Below are positions 27,101-42,100 of a stretch of 64,000 bases of DNA, one piece after another (position 1 is the first letter of the stretch; every line of letters starts with the position of its first letter). Source of the stretch: Paragonimus westermani (lineage: Eukaryota > Platyhelminthes > Trematoda > Plagiorchiida > Troglotrematidae); contig QNGE01003686.1 in assembly GCA_008508345.1 (NCBI GenBank), forward strand, positions 1 to 64,000. Direction: 5' to 3'. The notes beneath the pieces are model-generated. The model saw nothing but the letters and a program-made list of their open reading frames with translations. It did no database searches and had not been told where the DNA came from. A program made the position numbers and the translations under genes.

Positions 27101-30100
27101 GTCCTCGTGCGGCAGACTACCACCTGCTGCTGAGGTGTTTTGGCAGCGCCCAAGAGAAAGTTAAAACGCCTTTGCTCACAATGTCACAAGAGCAGGGAGG
27201 GTCTTCGTGTGAAACATTGTGTGACCCAATTAGAGCAAGGGTTTCGTTATGGCACTTTTAACAAAGTGAACCCATGCCAGTGTGTGTTGCGAGAATCGCG
27301 TTTTCAGTGTCCTTATCTGACGGCTTATGTACTGAATTCCGCACGTACAGGTAAATTCGTAAATGATGGTTGATTTGACGAGCGTCGAGTTGGGGCATAC
27401 AACTTATGGGTGTAGTACAATGAACTTGGTCGGTGCATATGTGCTATTCAATGCTGATCGAAGTATTTGTCTTATGAAGAATGGTTTGTCATCACGTTTG
27501 AAGGATGAGGGATACACTTCTCGGCTTCACTGATACCGATAGGATGGGTGATCGGACGCGGATTGATGCCAGATGTTTATCGGTAAAACGCACAAGACAA
27601 CCAATTTGAGCTATAATCTGCGAGATACGGTTGAGCATTTGAGGTAGACTACTACGTCACTAACTCTGTGACATAATGCTCGAATGAATGGTGACTTTTA
27701 TACGTAACTAGTACAAAACTTCACAAATGCAATGTGATCAGCCGATGTGTTTTTCATCGTCAAACTCAATGGCCTGGACTTCTAACAATGTCAACTGATT
27801 ATCCAAATTCATTTCAGTAGCGAACTGAATAATGAGATGAGAGTTGTTGAAATATGTGCAAGCAGAATCAGTCTTTCAAATTACATATGTATGGTCCGGC
27901 AGCTGATAGTTTGCGTTTTCCTCACAGGTGACCATGAAATTATCAGTCGGCTTAGAAACAATGAGACTACTAACCACAAACACATTATCCAACTAGTATC
28001 AGAATTGTCTAGTGAATAAAACCTGTACATTGCCACAACCTATCTACTGTTCTCGAGTATTAAAACCTGTTAAATATTCACATATATCCATAGAAGAGAG
28101 TCACGATTGTCAAATTACTGAAGTAGGAGACTGAACGGATGTTTGTTTAGTGTTCGTTAGTCATTCTTATATATTCCCGTCTTCAGTCTGATGAAACAGT
28201 TGCCTGTCTTAAATGGTATGCATTAAGCTTGCAGTTTACATTGATATTGTGTCCCACTGTAGTCAGAAGTTACACTTTGGAATTCAAAAATTTCCACCAT
28301 CACAGCTTTTCTTCATTTCTTCAAGCTGCGCTAGTATCACACGGGATTTACCGATTTATCCAGACTGGCAACAGCTTGAATTTTGATATGGGATTTAAAT
28401 GGTTTCAACGACTTCTACTTACCTGGTTGTTAGCGGTTGAACGTCAGGGCCAACAGATTTTTTCTGGACTAAAACACAGTAAGATAGATGATTAATTATT
28501 ATTATTATGCATTCTTTGCGTTAATCAGCAGAATGCACGTGACCAAACTCGTGAATGATGAAGTCTTTCAGGAACATTTGTTGTGACACAGCTCAAGGTA
28601 AACAGCAATTTATCAGCCGTCCTGAAGCATTTGTCAATAAGTGACGTTGCCGCATTCTTCAAAAAATCTAACAGAAAGCAAATGGCGGATTCGCAACAAA
28701 ATGCAGAGGACGGTCACTCAAAATACTGGATCGCGCAACCTTCTCTGAACCTGGGCAAGACCACGTCATAATAGTCTGATCACCCTTGGATTTGCGACCA
28801 GATAACTGGCTGGTTGACGTTCGATCAGCAAGCGTGGAATAATGAAATACGCGGTAGGCCACAGTCACTTTCCTGCTAACCGGATGTTCCATGTGACCCA
28901 GGTCAAACAGAACGACTTCATTTTAGCCGTTTCGTTAAATAACAGTGTAGTAGTTAACAGGGATAGAGGTAAAGTAAGGTCCACTTGATCCAAAGAGTGG
29001 TATGATGTACAGATCAGCTGACACGCTTTGTGCTAGAAACCTTAGTTTCAAAACACACCACAAAGTTGGTTTGAAACCAAACGGGAAAACGTATGTTCGT
29101 CACCGTTTTGCAGTCTACCTTAGTTCATAGTTCACTGGGCAACATGGAATGGGATGGTTAATGCATCAGCAGAATGAACAATGCGTCAGAGACCAGCCCC
29201 ATCGAGAACGGCACTACGGTTTAGCGACCCTTTCTGAAGGGGACTGACTGAAAAGTCCATAGGAATGCAACAGCCCTAAGCAGTTGTCAGTGACGTTCAA
29301 TTTGTACAGAACAAGAAAACCCACGTTACTCACTAACAATCAAAATATCACCTATGTTAGTGAGTTCCGTGATTTTAACCAGAAAAGAAGTCCTAGTCGT
29401 GGGGACATCAGTTAGCATGAACAGAACAGTTGAAATGTCTTTCGAGGCGATCGGACAGCCTGTGACAGTTCAGTCCTGCCTAATGTGAGGCCACTGATGC
29501 CGCGGTCAGCCGGGTTGCCTCACTAAAACGTGCCCGGAATTCTAGCCCGGACCGTTCTTAGGATACGTACCATTGACGAGCTCTGGTGAGAGCGAAACTC
29601 GAATGGGGCTGACTGGAAAGTTTATGGGAGTGCGAAAGTTACGATCAGTTGTGGGCGTCTTTCGAGTCATACCAGTCAACATTTCCGAATACTTACCGAT
29701 GGTCAGACAAACATTATTTGGGTCAATCAGATCAACTGCATCAACGACTTACTTGAGATCAGGCGTCGTCTACGAATAAGGATTAAGAAGATCAGCAGTG
29801 CGATAAACGCGATCAGAAACATGCACACAATGATGAACCATGTCCCACTCGCACCAGCCAAACTGCCCGGACCGGGACCACCGAGTGTGTGCACGAGGCG
29901 TTCGGCACTTGCTGTGGACAACTGCGCTCCATTCGTGGCAACCATACGCACCTCGTAAGATGTATCTATGGGGGAGAATATTAGAGATAAATCGACAACA
30001 AATGCTCCGGGCTTACTCACCTGAGGTCAGACCCTCCACAATGATGGTACGGTTGCTGAATGTGCTAGCCGAATCAATCCAAAGCACCACACCGGGCTGA

Positions 30101-33100
30101 CGATATTGTGCAAAGAACACCGTTCCAGGAATTCCGCGCTGACTGGGTTCGTACAGCACGGTAAAGTTGGTCAAACCCACCGCTGTCACAACAAAGTTTG
30201 GTGCGTTGGGAGCTTTTCACAGAGGAGTGTTCAGGAGTCGCGGCATTAAGAGAGGTTTAGGGCAAAAGAGGGAACAGGCGTAAAAAGTTAAATTGAACCT
30301 GTACCGGAGATAGACAGCTAATTCAACTATTGCGAGTTTCGCTTACCTACGTCACTGGGCGCAGTGGTCAGATCAATGAAATTGTCTACTCCGGTTCCTG
30401 CTGAGGTCATAGGCCAAACGGTGATTCGATAAGTTGTATTCGGTCGCAGACTGGTTAACCGTTGTCCCGTTGCCGTTCCGTTCATAAGGGCAGGGTAGCG
30501 GAAACCGAATCCCATTTTCAAACCTTGTACTGAACGAAAATGTGAGATAATAGCCCATGTGAAAACTATGTGGACACCTGCAGTTATTCGAGTCGTGACA
30601 TCAATTTGGGTGCATTTCAACATCCCTACAAAGCGACTAGCTGTGAACAGAATAGTGCGAAAGTCAGTAAGGCCGTGTCAGTCTCCGTTCGCTCATTCGT
30701 GTGCACACACACAACTAGCATAGAGGCATGCACAGTTGACATCAAGATGGACCAATGCAATGTCAAGTGGTCAGCGTTTTTACGTTGTTAGTTACTCAAC
30801 GGTTAATTAAGTAAGTCACAGCAGTGTTCTAGTCAACAGCCTGCCGATAAGGCTGCCGCCATGATGTGCAGATTTGCCGTCTCATATGTTCCGTACTGTA
30901 CTTGACCTGGTCACTGTCAGTTCAATCTTCTCGAAGCGATTGTCCAACCTGTTTGCCTCATTTTGAACTGTCGTTTGTTGGGTCGGCCTATTGAACGGTA
31001 GGAATCAAGTTGATCACAGTGCGCAGTTGCTTGCAAGTGTGGTCTATCAGTGAACTGACGGAATATCCATCCAAAAATAATTCAGATTTGGACCCCCCAT
31101 TGTGGGATTGAGTGCGTGAAGAATCATTCTAAACAAAGGCATTACAGTGTGAAACTGGCGAACAAAGTATGGTTATCTGGTAAAAGAGTCGGACTGTAAG
31201 TCGCGAAACCCTAGCGGAAGTGAGATGTATTTAGTTTGGGGGTGCTTAGAAGTAGAATCACATGCAACATGTGTGAGGTTTTAATTTGAACAGTTCATTT
31301 TCAAGGTGTAGGGGTACAGTTAGGATTGCGTTAGAATTTTCCCACTGGTATCAACCAAGATATGCATTACGAATGGGTGTCTCGTAACGTCTGTGGTGTT
31401 TAAATCTATTTTGTTGCCGGTTCGAACACCGTTGGTTAGAATAAGTCAACAGGATGTAAATAATGCGATGTTTTCCGTGGTAGCACTAACAATTCCTTCT
31501 TACTGATGGCATATATGTCCCAGATTCGGGATCTGTGAAATTAACCAATACAGGGTATAATGATCTTAATCGAATCAGGAGCATGGTTTGATAGTGTGAG
31601 TCACGCGTCACACGATGCACATTTGAGCCAACGTATCAGAAACGGCAAATTCTTGCAATTTATGTGCCATCGTTCCAAACGTATACAAAGTACTTTTCAT
31701 ATATGAGTCAAATGCCCCGAAGGAGCCTTGAATAAATGCCACACGAATGTGAAAACCCATCTGTTGGAGGAATTTGTGTGATGGTGGGCGAGTGAAAGTC
31801 ATTTTATCCAGAACGATGGGACATAACGATATTTTGAAGAAGAGGCAACCCCAGGAACGGAGAAAGGTGGACATACATCGAACTATTTCGTGAAAACCGC
31901 ATTTTTCATTTTCAATATGACTGGCGTTCATTGTGTAAACATATCGCCAACGAAGGTTACACCGTCTTTGAATATAAGGATATTGGGCTCAGAAAGGATT
32001 TGGCCTTGAGGACACGGAGTTGTAGGACTGACGAGAAGCTCTCTTTCCTCAAGTGACGAACTAGTAATGTAACTTCAATGTTGGTTCCTTCGTATCTTTC
32101 ACAGTGCGTAAGAGGGTACGACTGGAAAGTGTGAAACAGTTCTACATCACTGGAACCACAACTGCAGTTTAAATCATCCGTTGACTTTGAGCGGCCACTG
32201 ATAGGACAAATTTTCGTGCGCAACTCGCTAACTATAAGTTGCATCGTTCTGATGTGTAGGTGGGAAAGGTCTCGGGAAGGGGCTTCTGTAACCAGTTACG
32301 CAACGTGGTTGTCGTAGGAGAATGACGCATGAGGCACCGTTGTGTATGTTGCACAAGACTTCATCTCATGCTAAGTTTGCTTTTTTCGATCAAAATACTC
32401 AGCTCGGCTGCAGAGATCGATGCGACAGCAAGGAGGCGATATAGCTAGGGTGAAGGGTTGCGTACAGCCAACTGTGGAATAATCTTTCCTGACTATCAAT
32501 GTTTGTCGTTACCAGATGTTCGTTTCAGAAGCTTATAAGATTGAGGGTCGAGACGGCTGGAGCTAATGTCGGAGTGAAAAAAAGCAGTGAATGTTACATT
32601 TAGCGGTCTATTTACGGAATAAAGCGTCTTTTTTGGACAGTGTTGAGATACAGATGGTGGCTTAATCAATGTCACGGATGAGTTCGCACGATTTCAATTC
32701 TTTGCTGGGGTTTCAGAGATGTTACTTTTGCCTACGCAGCATTTCTGATGTGTCGGCTGCTGCAGTTGTTCACACATTTTGTTTCCACACAGACAAAAAA
32801 CAAACCTTGAACACCGAGACAAAGCTACACTGGACGGAAGTCATGATCTAAAGGAACCAGAGAGATGGACAAGAAAATAAGACATGAGAATGATGATTAT
32901 CAAGACAGCCGCAATGTCAACACAAACTACGTTTGAACACATAGGAGGAATTGCGAAGTTGCATAGAATCAGTCTCAGCAAACTGGAGGATACGTTTCCG
33001 CTTGCTCCGAAAGTCGAATTGAACGAAGGGAGGCAAATTAACTAAAAGTGAACACCAAAATCAGTTGCTCATGTCTACGGGTAAGGCTCCCACCTTAGAT

Positions 33101-36100
33101 GTATGGATATGGCACTGTTTGATTCTGTGTGTATCGGGTAGGTCAACTGAAAGCACACAGAATCTGACAAACCGACTGGTTCACTTCGCACTCATTGTAA
33201 ACACTGGCGCTGAAAATTTGGCCCTGTGAGTTTATTTTCTTTGATAGCACTGAAACCGTCGCAGCAAACGTGCATCAAGATGTGAAGGTGTTGAGTTTGT
33301 AGTGTTTCGGCCAAATCTTTGTTTCATCTCTAGTGCTACATTTGTTATATTTCAAGTGGATCCTCAAGCACCTCCTCCACACATCCTAACTCACAGTCAG
33401 ACGTATGTCCCATTAATCGAATTCCACATTCATCTGACCCTCTATGTCTTGCAACAAAAAGCCACGATCGATGGCCAGTTACTCAAAAAAGATATTACAA
33501 ATCGTCTGTTGAAATTGATGTAGGAAACGGAAACATGTTCCACAGAAAGTCCGATTCGAAGTGAATGTGTTTAATAAGATCAAGACTGGTTAGTTCATTG
33601 GTCAAGGCGAAGTTCAGACTAAATTGATGTAATGGGCTCAGGTAATCCCGATCCACTGTAACAGAGATCAGGCGTGGTGTCCCGTAGCCGACGGAAGTCC
33701 CCATTGTAAATATTTTCCAGTTGGCAATAATATACAGTAAGCGCGCCTAACGCTGTTTGGGATATCATGAATTTTTCAGACCTCGGATTGGATCAGTTTT
33801 GAGAAAACACTGGGCTGAAAAGTTGGGGACTCACATAAAGACAGTGTGTGTGGTTCCTTTTTCCCTGTACTTTTTTTATGTCGGTTACTTTTCATAAGTT
33901 TCGTGTTTCCGACTGCAAGAAAGAACTATATGCAGCCTTTTACTACGGTTCGGGGCCTCCAAAGATCGGTAATCCTGTGCCATGAACTGCCTACATGAAG
34001 CATGCTAATAACGTTAATTCCCACTATCACCCGACATTACATGCGCCTGTAGCTGTCCAATGAGACAAACAGAGATGGCTTATTCGATTGATCACACAGG
34101 TACTTCTCTGGTGTGGCGCTGCGTCACGGAAGCCGGCGAACTAACACCAAACGATGAAGACCACCAAGTACACACATGTGGGTGACATGTCAACAAAAGT
34201 GCGGAGAAATACGCGTAGTATGTCTGTCGCTGGTAAGTGTTGTTATGTGTGGGACAACTATCTGTGGACAAAAACATGATCATACAGGCTGAACACATGT
34301 AGACATTTTGTAGCCTAGTGAACCCTCAAGAGGGACAGAGAGGTGACAAGAAATTGCCAGCTGTCATATTATGAGAAGATCGGTTTCACTGTCTCATTTG
34401 GAAACAGCAGGTTCCAGCGTTCATTCCGTTTCTAAATAAAATAAATCAGCGCATCCATTTTCTATTAGTGAGGCTGGATTAGTTAAGCTAATGTATCCAA
34501 AGCGATTACATCCGAAGTGCGGAGTTCATTTGGAGTATGTGGAGCGTATAACGCAGACGGGTTTGAGGTGGTGTCCATGTAACTCAACTAGCTCGTCTCA
34601 ACCTGAAGCGACTCAGAAGTATAGTGCATTCATGTGAATTCTAGGAAACCTTTCATACATCATAAAAAGCTAGATTCGTACATTTGCTGGTCCTCAAGGT
34701 CAACATTAGATGAAGTACATTGAGTTGGCATCAGAGAGCAACCGAAATGAACAGCGGTCGATTCATAATTGAGGTCTTTTAACTAGCACGATTTTTTAAA
34801 AGTGTATCCTCGGCACCAGTCGGTTTCGTTGAAAATACTGGTGGACACCCCATTCAGTTTTAGGAAGCCTAAAATCAGTACACAGGTAAAGGCGATTTCA
34901 AAGTTACGTGAACCTGCTTGCGCTTAAAACTGAGTTAAAGATGTTGGGGGTTATGGGAGAAAAAGAGCGAACGGACAAGGGAATGCTGTAACAATGCCAA
35001 CGAAATCCAAACTCATTTGACTTCCTCTTATGAAGATATCAATCTCCATCGACCGGGCGGTTGGTGAACTTGTTCTTGCCGTTTCCGCTTCTCGGTCAGA
35101 AAGTCAAAAATGCGTAACCAGAAAAACTAGACTACAACTAGGAAGGATAGATCTTATCGGGTTTGGTAAATCGCATGCACTTAGCTTTCCCCGGCGAAAC
35201 GGATGGTGACTCGGATATATCACTATGAAATATGTTACAATACATCCAGTGTTCTTGTACTTTGATCGGTTCAATTCTCTAGGGTTTAGAAAACTAGTTC
35301 TTTGCTCCTCCCATATACAGTACATATTGGAAAAGCTGAGATAAGTAAAAACTTACGTTCCTTCGCCTCGAATTCGTAACCAGTCACCCTGCCATTTGGT
35401 TCTGATGGAGGTGTCCAGATGATGTCAGCATAAGTAACACTGACAGCCACTGCTTGTAGATTTGCCACCGGCCCGGGTGTGTCCTCCATAGTTGTTACAG
35501 TGACTGCCGGACTAACAAAACACAGACAAAACGAGAAGAGAGGAAAATCACATGGCTGTTAACCCAGATATCCCCGACATGGTGCCGATAATTCAGAAAG
35601 AAAGTTGCCCACCGTAAAGTGGGGCGTGATGCATTGTTCATTTACTTGTAAACAGATAGTGCACTCCGTCAGATTACCGTCAGTGGATGCTTATCCCATA
35701 ACAAAACGGTTACAAATTGATTTGAAATTGTGTGTCCTGTGTTGCACTTGGGACAAAATAAGGCAAGCTGCGATACCTAAATCTTAACCCAAGATAAAAC
35801 GATCGCAATAGAGGTGTTAACATATCCGACCGTAACGGGACAAATATATTAACGAATTACGAGGAGAGAATTTGTTAACCAGTTCAATCCTTTCTAACGT
35901 TGAGTCTCAAGGGGTGCCTAGACACTTCCATAACAGGATCAGATGAAACCAACAGCGGAGAACGTTAAAATCTTGTAGGGTGTAAGGGCTTCTTTAGTCA
36001 TTGCCTGTTTGGCTGACGTATTCGATACCATCATCGGATATGAGTAATGGTTGAATAAATGTAAAGGCCACTTGAGTAGTTGCAGTGTGTCTAAAAGCGT

Positions 36101-39100
36101 GGAACAAAACATCTCGTAACTTTGTCTAATCTTTCACTTACGATGAGGAACTTTTTTTGGACCAGGTGAACTAGCAACAAACTTTGGAGTATTTAAGGCG
36201 TCAGTAGTGAGTAACATGATTAGCTCAGGTAATTTGTTATACACAGGCAGGTAACATGTTGCTAGTCGCATTTTACTCATATCGATTGTGTTATTGATCT
36301 ATAGTCCAATTGAGCATAATACTCAGCATACACTGTCCAGTTAAACAGAGCAATGACGTACAGAGTGTTCGTAGGGAAATTGATTGAGTGATGAGTGAAC
36401 GGCATTCAACGAGAGCATTCACAGGCGATCATTGCCACGAAGCAGGTGCACTCACGTGATCGTGCAGGGTATTGAGCGTGAGGACCGTGTCGGTTTTGTG
36501 TCACATTTTAGTCGGTAAAACAATGCCAGCTGACCCTGCGCGGTAGTTTTATCCGCTAGTGCTCACGCGCATATGTGATGTATGCCAGCTGAGCGCCAGA
36601 AACGGTCTTGTTCATTTTTGCCCAAGGGCGCAGAACAAGACACGTGGAAGGCCCGAACGAAATGAAGTCAATATAGCATATCAAATAGGAGAAATAAAAG
36701 CATCAAATAAATGTGTAAGAGATGAAAAGAGGAAATGTGGCTTTGATCCGTTGAAAAATCAGTCTATTCGTCAGTCAATATAAGCCAACTAGATCAATCC
36801 ACGACCAGGTACCATATGTTAGATAGGACGGAACCGTCGATTCTATTTACGACCTGGTGAAGTATGATGGTTTCAATGATTTCCACGATCATGTGGTCTT
36901 ATGGAACTCTGAACACTCATTCAATCACTTTAATACTGACAAGTTCAGTTGCACGGCCTCTGTCTGAGGCATGATCGATACTGGCGAAATCACTGGTCAT
37001 GACCTGGTATACAAGTTAATTTGGGGGTGATTCCGTAGTACGTCCTTCGATTTTCTTTCGTTTTATCCTCATTCCTATCGCAGTCCGTCCAACATGTAGT
37101 CACGAATGGCTCTTGCAATATATTTTCTATATGCAGCTGTTAGTTTTCTCACCAGTCGGGAGATCCGTAGATTGCACTATAAAAATTCCTTTCACAAGAT
37201 TTCAGCGTTTCGCATTATTTTAATACAAAATACGGACAACCGGGAGCGTGTTTGAAGCTGATGGAGCAGTGTGAAGAACAAAACAACGATTCAGATGGGA
37301 TGGAGGGCATGTGTTCCAAGCAAGAAGGTAAATGGATCTACTCGTCCTTGACAAGATCCATGAGTCGACTCAAACACAATTACGTACTACCGATCACAGT
37401 CAGTATTTTCATTTGATTAAGGCTAGAAAACCACCAGTATCTTTGGATTCGTACCAAACGACATTACAGTCGTCTCGCCATTGACGTGGAGGTGCAGGAT
37501 CACTTCTCCCCAGTCACGCAAACAGTACATACTTGATAAAAGCCAACTAAATCGGAGAGAGAAAGTTGATGACGATTTCATATCAACACTGTTCTATCTT
37601 TGAGTGTATTCAGAATGGTAAACACTTCAAACAACCAAGACACAGCGAGATAAGGTTAAGGTGGGTGCACCTGAAAGCATCATCCTTATGTACCACAAAA
37701 TATTCTTGGGAATGGCACTCACCCCATTGGACCAGCAAACCGCGTGTTTAATATTCTTAGCCAAATTCGAACAGTCGATGCACCTGGCACACCAACCAGT
37801 GTGTAATTTATAGTTTGCCCTAACGTAAATTTTGGCTGTGGCGGTCCACCCATCAGATTCTCGAAGGGAATTTGTGCCTGGCGTGCTTGTCGGGTCATGG
37901 TGGCTTGGTACGCTTCACCGACCACCGAGGGGGATTGTGCTGCTCTAGGGAACAAACCTGCACCAGGACAGGAAATATTGCCTTTTGGATAGAATCTACA
38001 GACGGAAGATAACGAATGTTTCACTGGGTCGACCGTTATGTTATAACGCTCATAAAATGAGCGCCATTGGTAAGATTGTTGTGGTGGGTACTTCAGATGT
38101 CGTTGGTCTACCGCATACTCGTCGGAATCTATGTCATCTTCGTGTATCGGCTGGTCAGCAAAATGTTGACTACTATACGTCTCATCTGAAACAGAACGGC
38201 GCCGACGACTGTACAAGACGGGAGTAGACGGTATTCGTAGAATAAGATCCTGTTTGAAAGGAAGGGAGAATAAATCGTGCATTTAAAATTTAGTAAATGA
38301 AACAATTATGTTTTTACTAATTAGGCACACGAAAAAAACATACCGATGTTCTCTGTCGTCAAATAACCCACATCCTATGACCAGGATACAGTATAACGTT
38401 GAATTGACTAGGAAAAAGATATATGATATGATTTACGCTCGAGAAAATTTCATTGCACCTCTGCTGATGCATATTACAGACGGCTTAAACGTACAAAATG
38501 CCAAATCACAAAACTCACGAAAAGGCCAAGGTTTAAAACCAGTGGAGATGCAGTGAACCTATGTCACGTCACTCCGTATTATTCACATTTGCAACAGGAA
38601 GTGGTTATTACACATCAATGTATACAGATACTTGTGTTGAATATTTTCAAGTTGAACATCACGCTCATTTGATTGCAGCCTTCGCATTCAGATAGACTTT
38701 CCAGCCAGCCTCTTTCGAAAACAAGCACTACACTCGAGTTTCGCTCTCATTATAGCTCGTCAGTAGTGGATATCCTTGCCACGACTGGGATTTAAACTCC
38801 GGTCACGCTTTCATGAGGCAACCATGTTGACCACTGCGCCATTTACTTCTCGTTAGGCACGACAGAATTATCAAATCTGAACGCTCAACCACTTTCGCTT
38901 GTGAGCAATGATCACTTAAATATTTACTACTTGCAAAACTTCACAGTAGTCAAGAGTGTGAACCTATTACCTTAGTACTAGATGGCGGACCACCCAGCGC
39001 ACGTGGTCGATGGGAAAATATGATGTGCTAGCAACTAATCAGGCTGTCATGCAAAATTAGGAAGTATGTGTAAAATACCTGAAACCGGAACTGTGCTTCA

Positions 39101-42100
39101 CATTGTGCAGTATCCAGTGTGGCATTACACCACTCGATTCTATAGCCTCGGAAGTATCCGTTCACTTGAGGCAGTTCAGCTGCCGAAATGGCCTGCCATC
39201 GCAGAACTGCACCACGGGGAGTGGCATTGACTACAGTTGGAACAGGAGGGGTGATGGTTGGCACGGCTTCACCCGAATAGCCCAAGGCAACAGTTGGCTG
39301 AGCGGTGCTTACACCCTTCTCATTTCTACTTTGGATGGTGACCTGGAAGAAATAAGTTAAACCGAAGAGTTGTGGCTTTTAGAAACGAATAAAATGCATG
39401 TAATTAATAGCCTCCAGTTACAAAAGGGAACGTGCATAAAAAGTGAATGTGAGCGCCTAGGGAACTATGCGCATGTGGAACGGAGTCACAAAATAATATG
39501 ACAACGTTCTTCACACCTACCCGGAATTGCTTGAAGGTTTCGATTTCGTAAACTTGAACACCGACCCTGAACGAAGTGAGTGTGATCAAATCGGTTCGCC
39601 AGTCACCAATCACAGTATTGTTCACGGCTGTTCTTGGTATAATATCGCAGTTCAGACAGGTAATTGTAAGTATGTAGCCAAGGTTGCTTCCGTAATGCTC
39701 TATATAGGGTAAGGTCTGTTTTTCGGATACATAAAAATAAGGGGCAGTGATTAACATAACATCTTACTGACTGGTTTATAAAGAAATTTAGTCCTTTGGA
39801 ATCCTAGGACCTTTGTTCATTTAAAGCACGTGTGAGGGGCAGAGATTTCACAAATAAAATGTCAGGTATAAACCAAATTATACTGTACGTGTTTTCCAGT
39901 ACACTGCAATCAGTTGCACTGCGTTATGTGACCGGTACGGGAAGGCAGTTATCCAGAAATATTACCAGATTCAATTCTAACCACTCTTATTTAGACAAAA
40001 AAGTATGCGTTCTGAACAATCATGTTATTCAGTTACACCAATTTCAGTAAGAACTCATCTGAGTTGCTGCACTACTTGGAATAAGGGACTTCAAATAGCC
40101 TTGGAAGTCGTGCTCGAATTAAAATTTCCTAAGCAGGCAATAAGGAGAAGACCTGGTACTAGTAGCAGTAAGCACTTCGTATTCATGAGATGAGAATCCG
40201 AACTTATGGATGTACAACAGTATTAGAGAGATCACAGCATTTCATTCGCTGATCCTATTGACACATATAAAATCACAAACTGTAAGTTAATTGGTGCAAT
40301 ACGGAACAAACATGTTGGGGAATAACGGAAGGCGTAACATTGAGAAGGTTAGTGCAGTCTTGATGCAGCATATTTGACGCGACGTTTGGAGTGGCCTTCT
40401 GTCCCACCTTCTGTTGTGTCGGGGGTTGGATAAGCGGTAAATCGAGTAGTTTTTCAGCGCAGTTACCTTATTCAAAGAAACAAGACATACTGAAAATTCG
40501 CCGTCATCGAGGCTCAATGGGGATAAACGGTCACATGAACAGATGACAGATGACGAGAATTCGACACTGGGCTGCTGTAATCTAACAGTTTCGTATCAAT
40601 GGCAGGAACATGACAGCGTCCACAAATAAAAGCCAAGTCGAAGCACATCGAGTCAAGATATGTTTTCTTATATAGCCTGGGAGTAAAATTCAGTTTGACC
40701 CCACATACATTTGCATTTTGGGAAAAACAACTGCACACGCGTTACTGGCTAACCTTTACAATCCATTATTGAATCAGTGGTTTAGAATTATCAGGAAATT
40801 AATTGATTTGTGTAGGAAACAGAGAGGGAGATAGAAGGCTTAAGCGTTGTTGTCTCCGCTTTGTTCATAGAACTAAATTCGTCGAACGATTAAAACAGGA
40901 ATTAGTTAAGGGATAGCTGGAGAAAAATTGAAAGACACGTTGGCAAACAAAGAAACGCGTGTAGACCTAGCTAACGACGGGTACACGAGTTTAGAAAGAT
41001 AAACATTAAAAGGATGACCGGACCGATGTGACGAGTTCAAACAAAAGGCACTGACAGACGTAAAAAGAACGAATAATTTGATTGCAGTATGATGTGTTGT
41101 TGAAACCATTCGAATTCACCAGTGAGAATGCTAGCGTTGTAAGTAAACTTGTCACAACTTTAATTCATAGCTGCAATCCTCCCACTGTTTCACCTTCAAA
41201 TCTTTACTTCGTATTTGTGGAGAGAAAAAAGTTGTATCGCGTTATCTGCATTGTCACTAAATTTCACGATGTACTGAATTGACTTTGGTATTTATCGGAC
41301 AATCAACTTCATCAATAACTATACGACAAATTGGACGTGTCGTCAATCGAAATACCATGTGAGTGATTAACCCGTCGGATAGTTAAACAGTCTCAATCAT
41401 ACTGAAGGGTTGTATGGGTAGAAATCCAGACAGGATTGATTTAAGTCTGGAAAAAAGGGTTTTATCGTTTATTAGTGATGTGAACAGATCATAAACAACG
41501 TCATTTAGGACGTGTTGTTACATTAACTGATTAGAAAAATAATGATACTACTCACTTTCCAAAAGTAACAACAAGATGCTCGTAAATATTTAGAAGTGTT
41601 GAATGAAAAGGACCGACTTCGCATTAACTGACAAGCCCACGAAGAACACAATGTAAGTTAAGGGACGAGAATACACAAAATGATGAACAGTTAGCCAACT
41701 CTTAACGGTTGATATGGTAGGTTAAGAAGGCTCTCAGAGGGATGACTTGAAACACTTCACAAGGTTCGTGTATAAAATAAAGTTCAGATGTACTACAACT
41801 AGTAGCCTGTTATTTACCTACTGATACGAACTTTGTATTATTGTAGTAAGCGAACGCGGTGATGTTAGAAACACACTTTAGCTTATGCGTGATCTCCTTA
41901 TGGTCTCCCACTGTTTTACAAAAAGATATTTTGTGTAAATGCAGAATAAGAAATATATCCGATAAACTTAACACAATGCTAATCGATCTAGTCATAGCTA
42001 GATAATTGATGCACAGTTGGTGAAAAAAATCGTATGGGATACCCTAATGGAACGGGTAGCTCAAAAGCCAAATAATGGTGAAAAGAAACGAAGACGTACA

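Noticed and set aside
31405..31445. B-box-like GCCGGTTCGAACACCG
   Set aside because: No complete tRNA fold or recognisable SINE partner.
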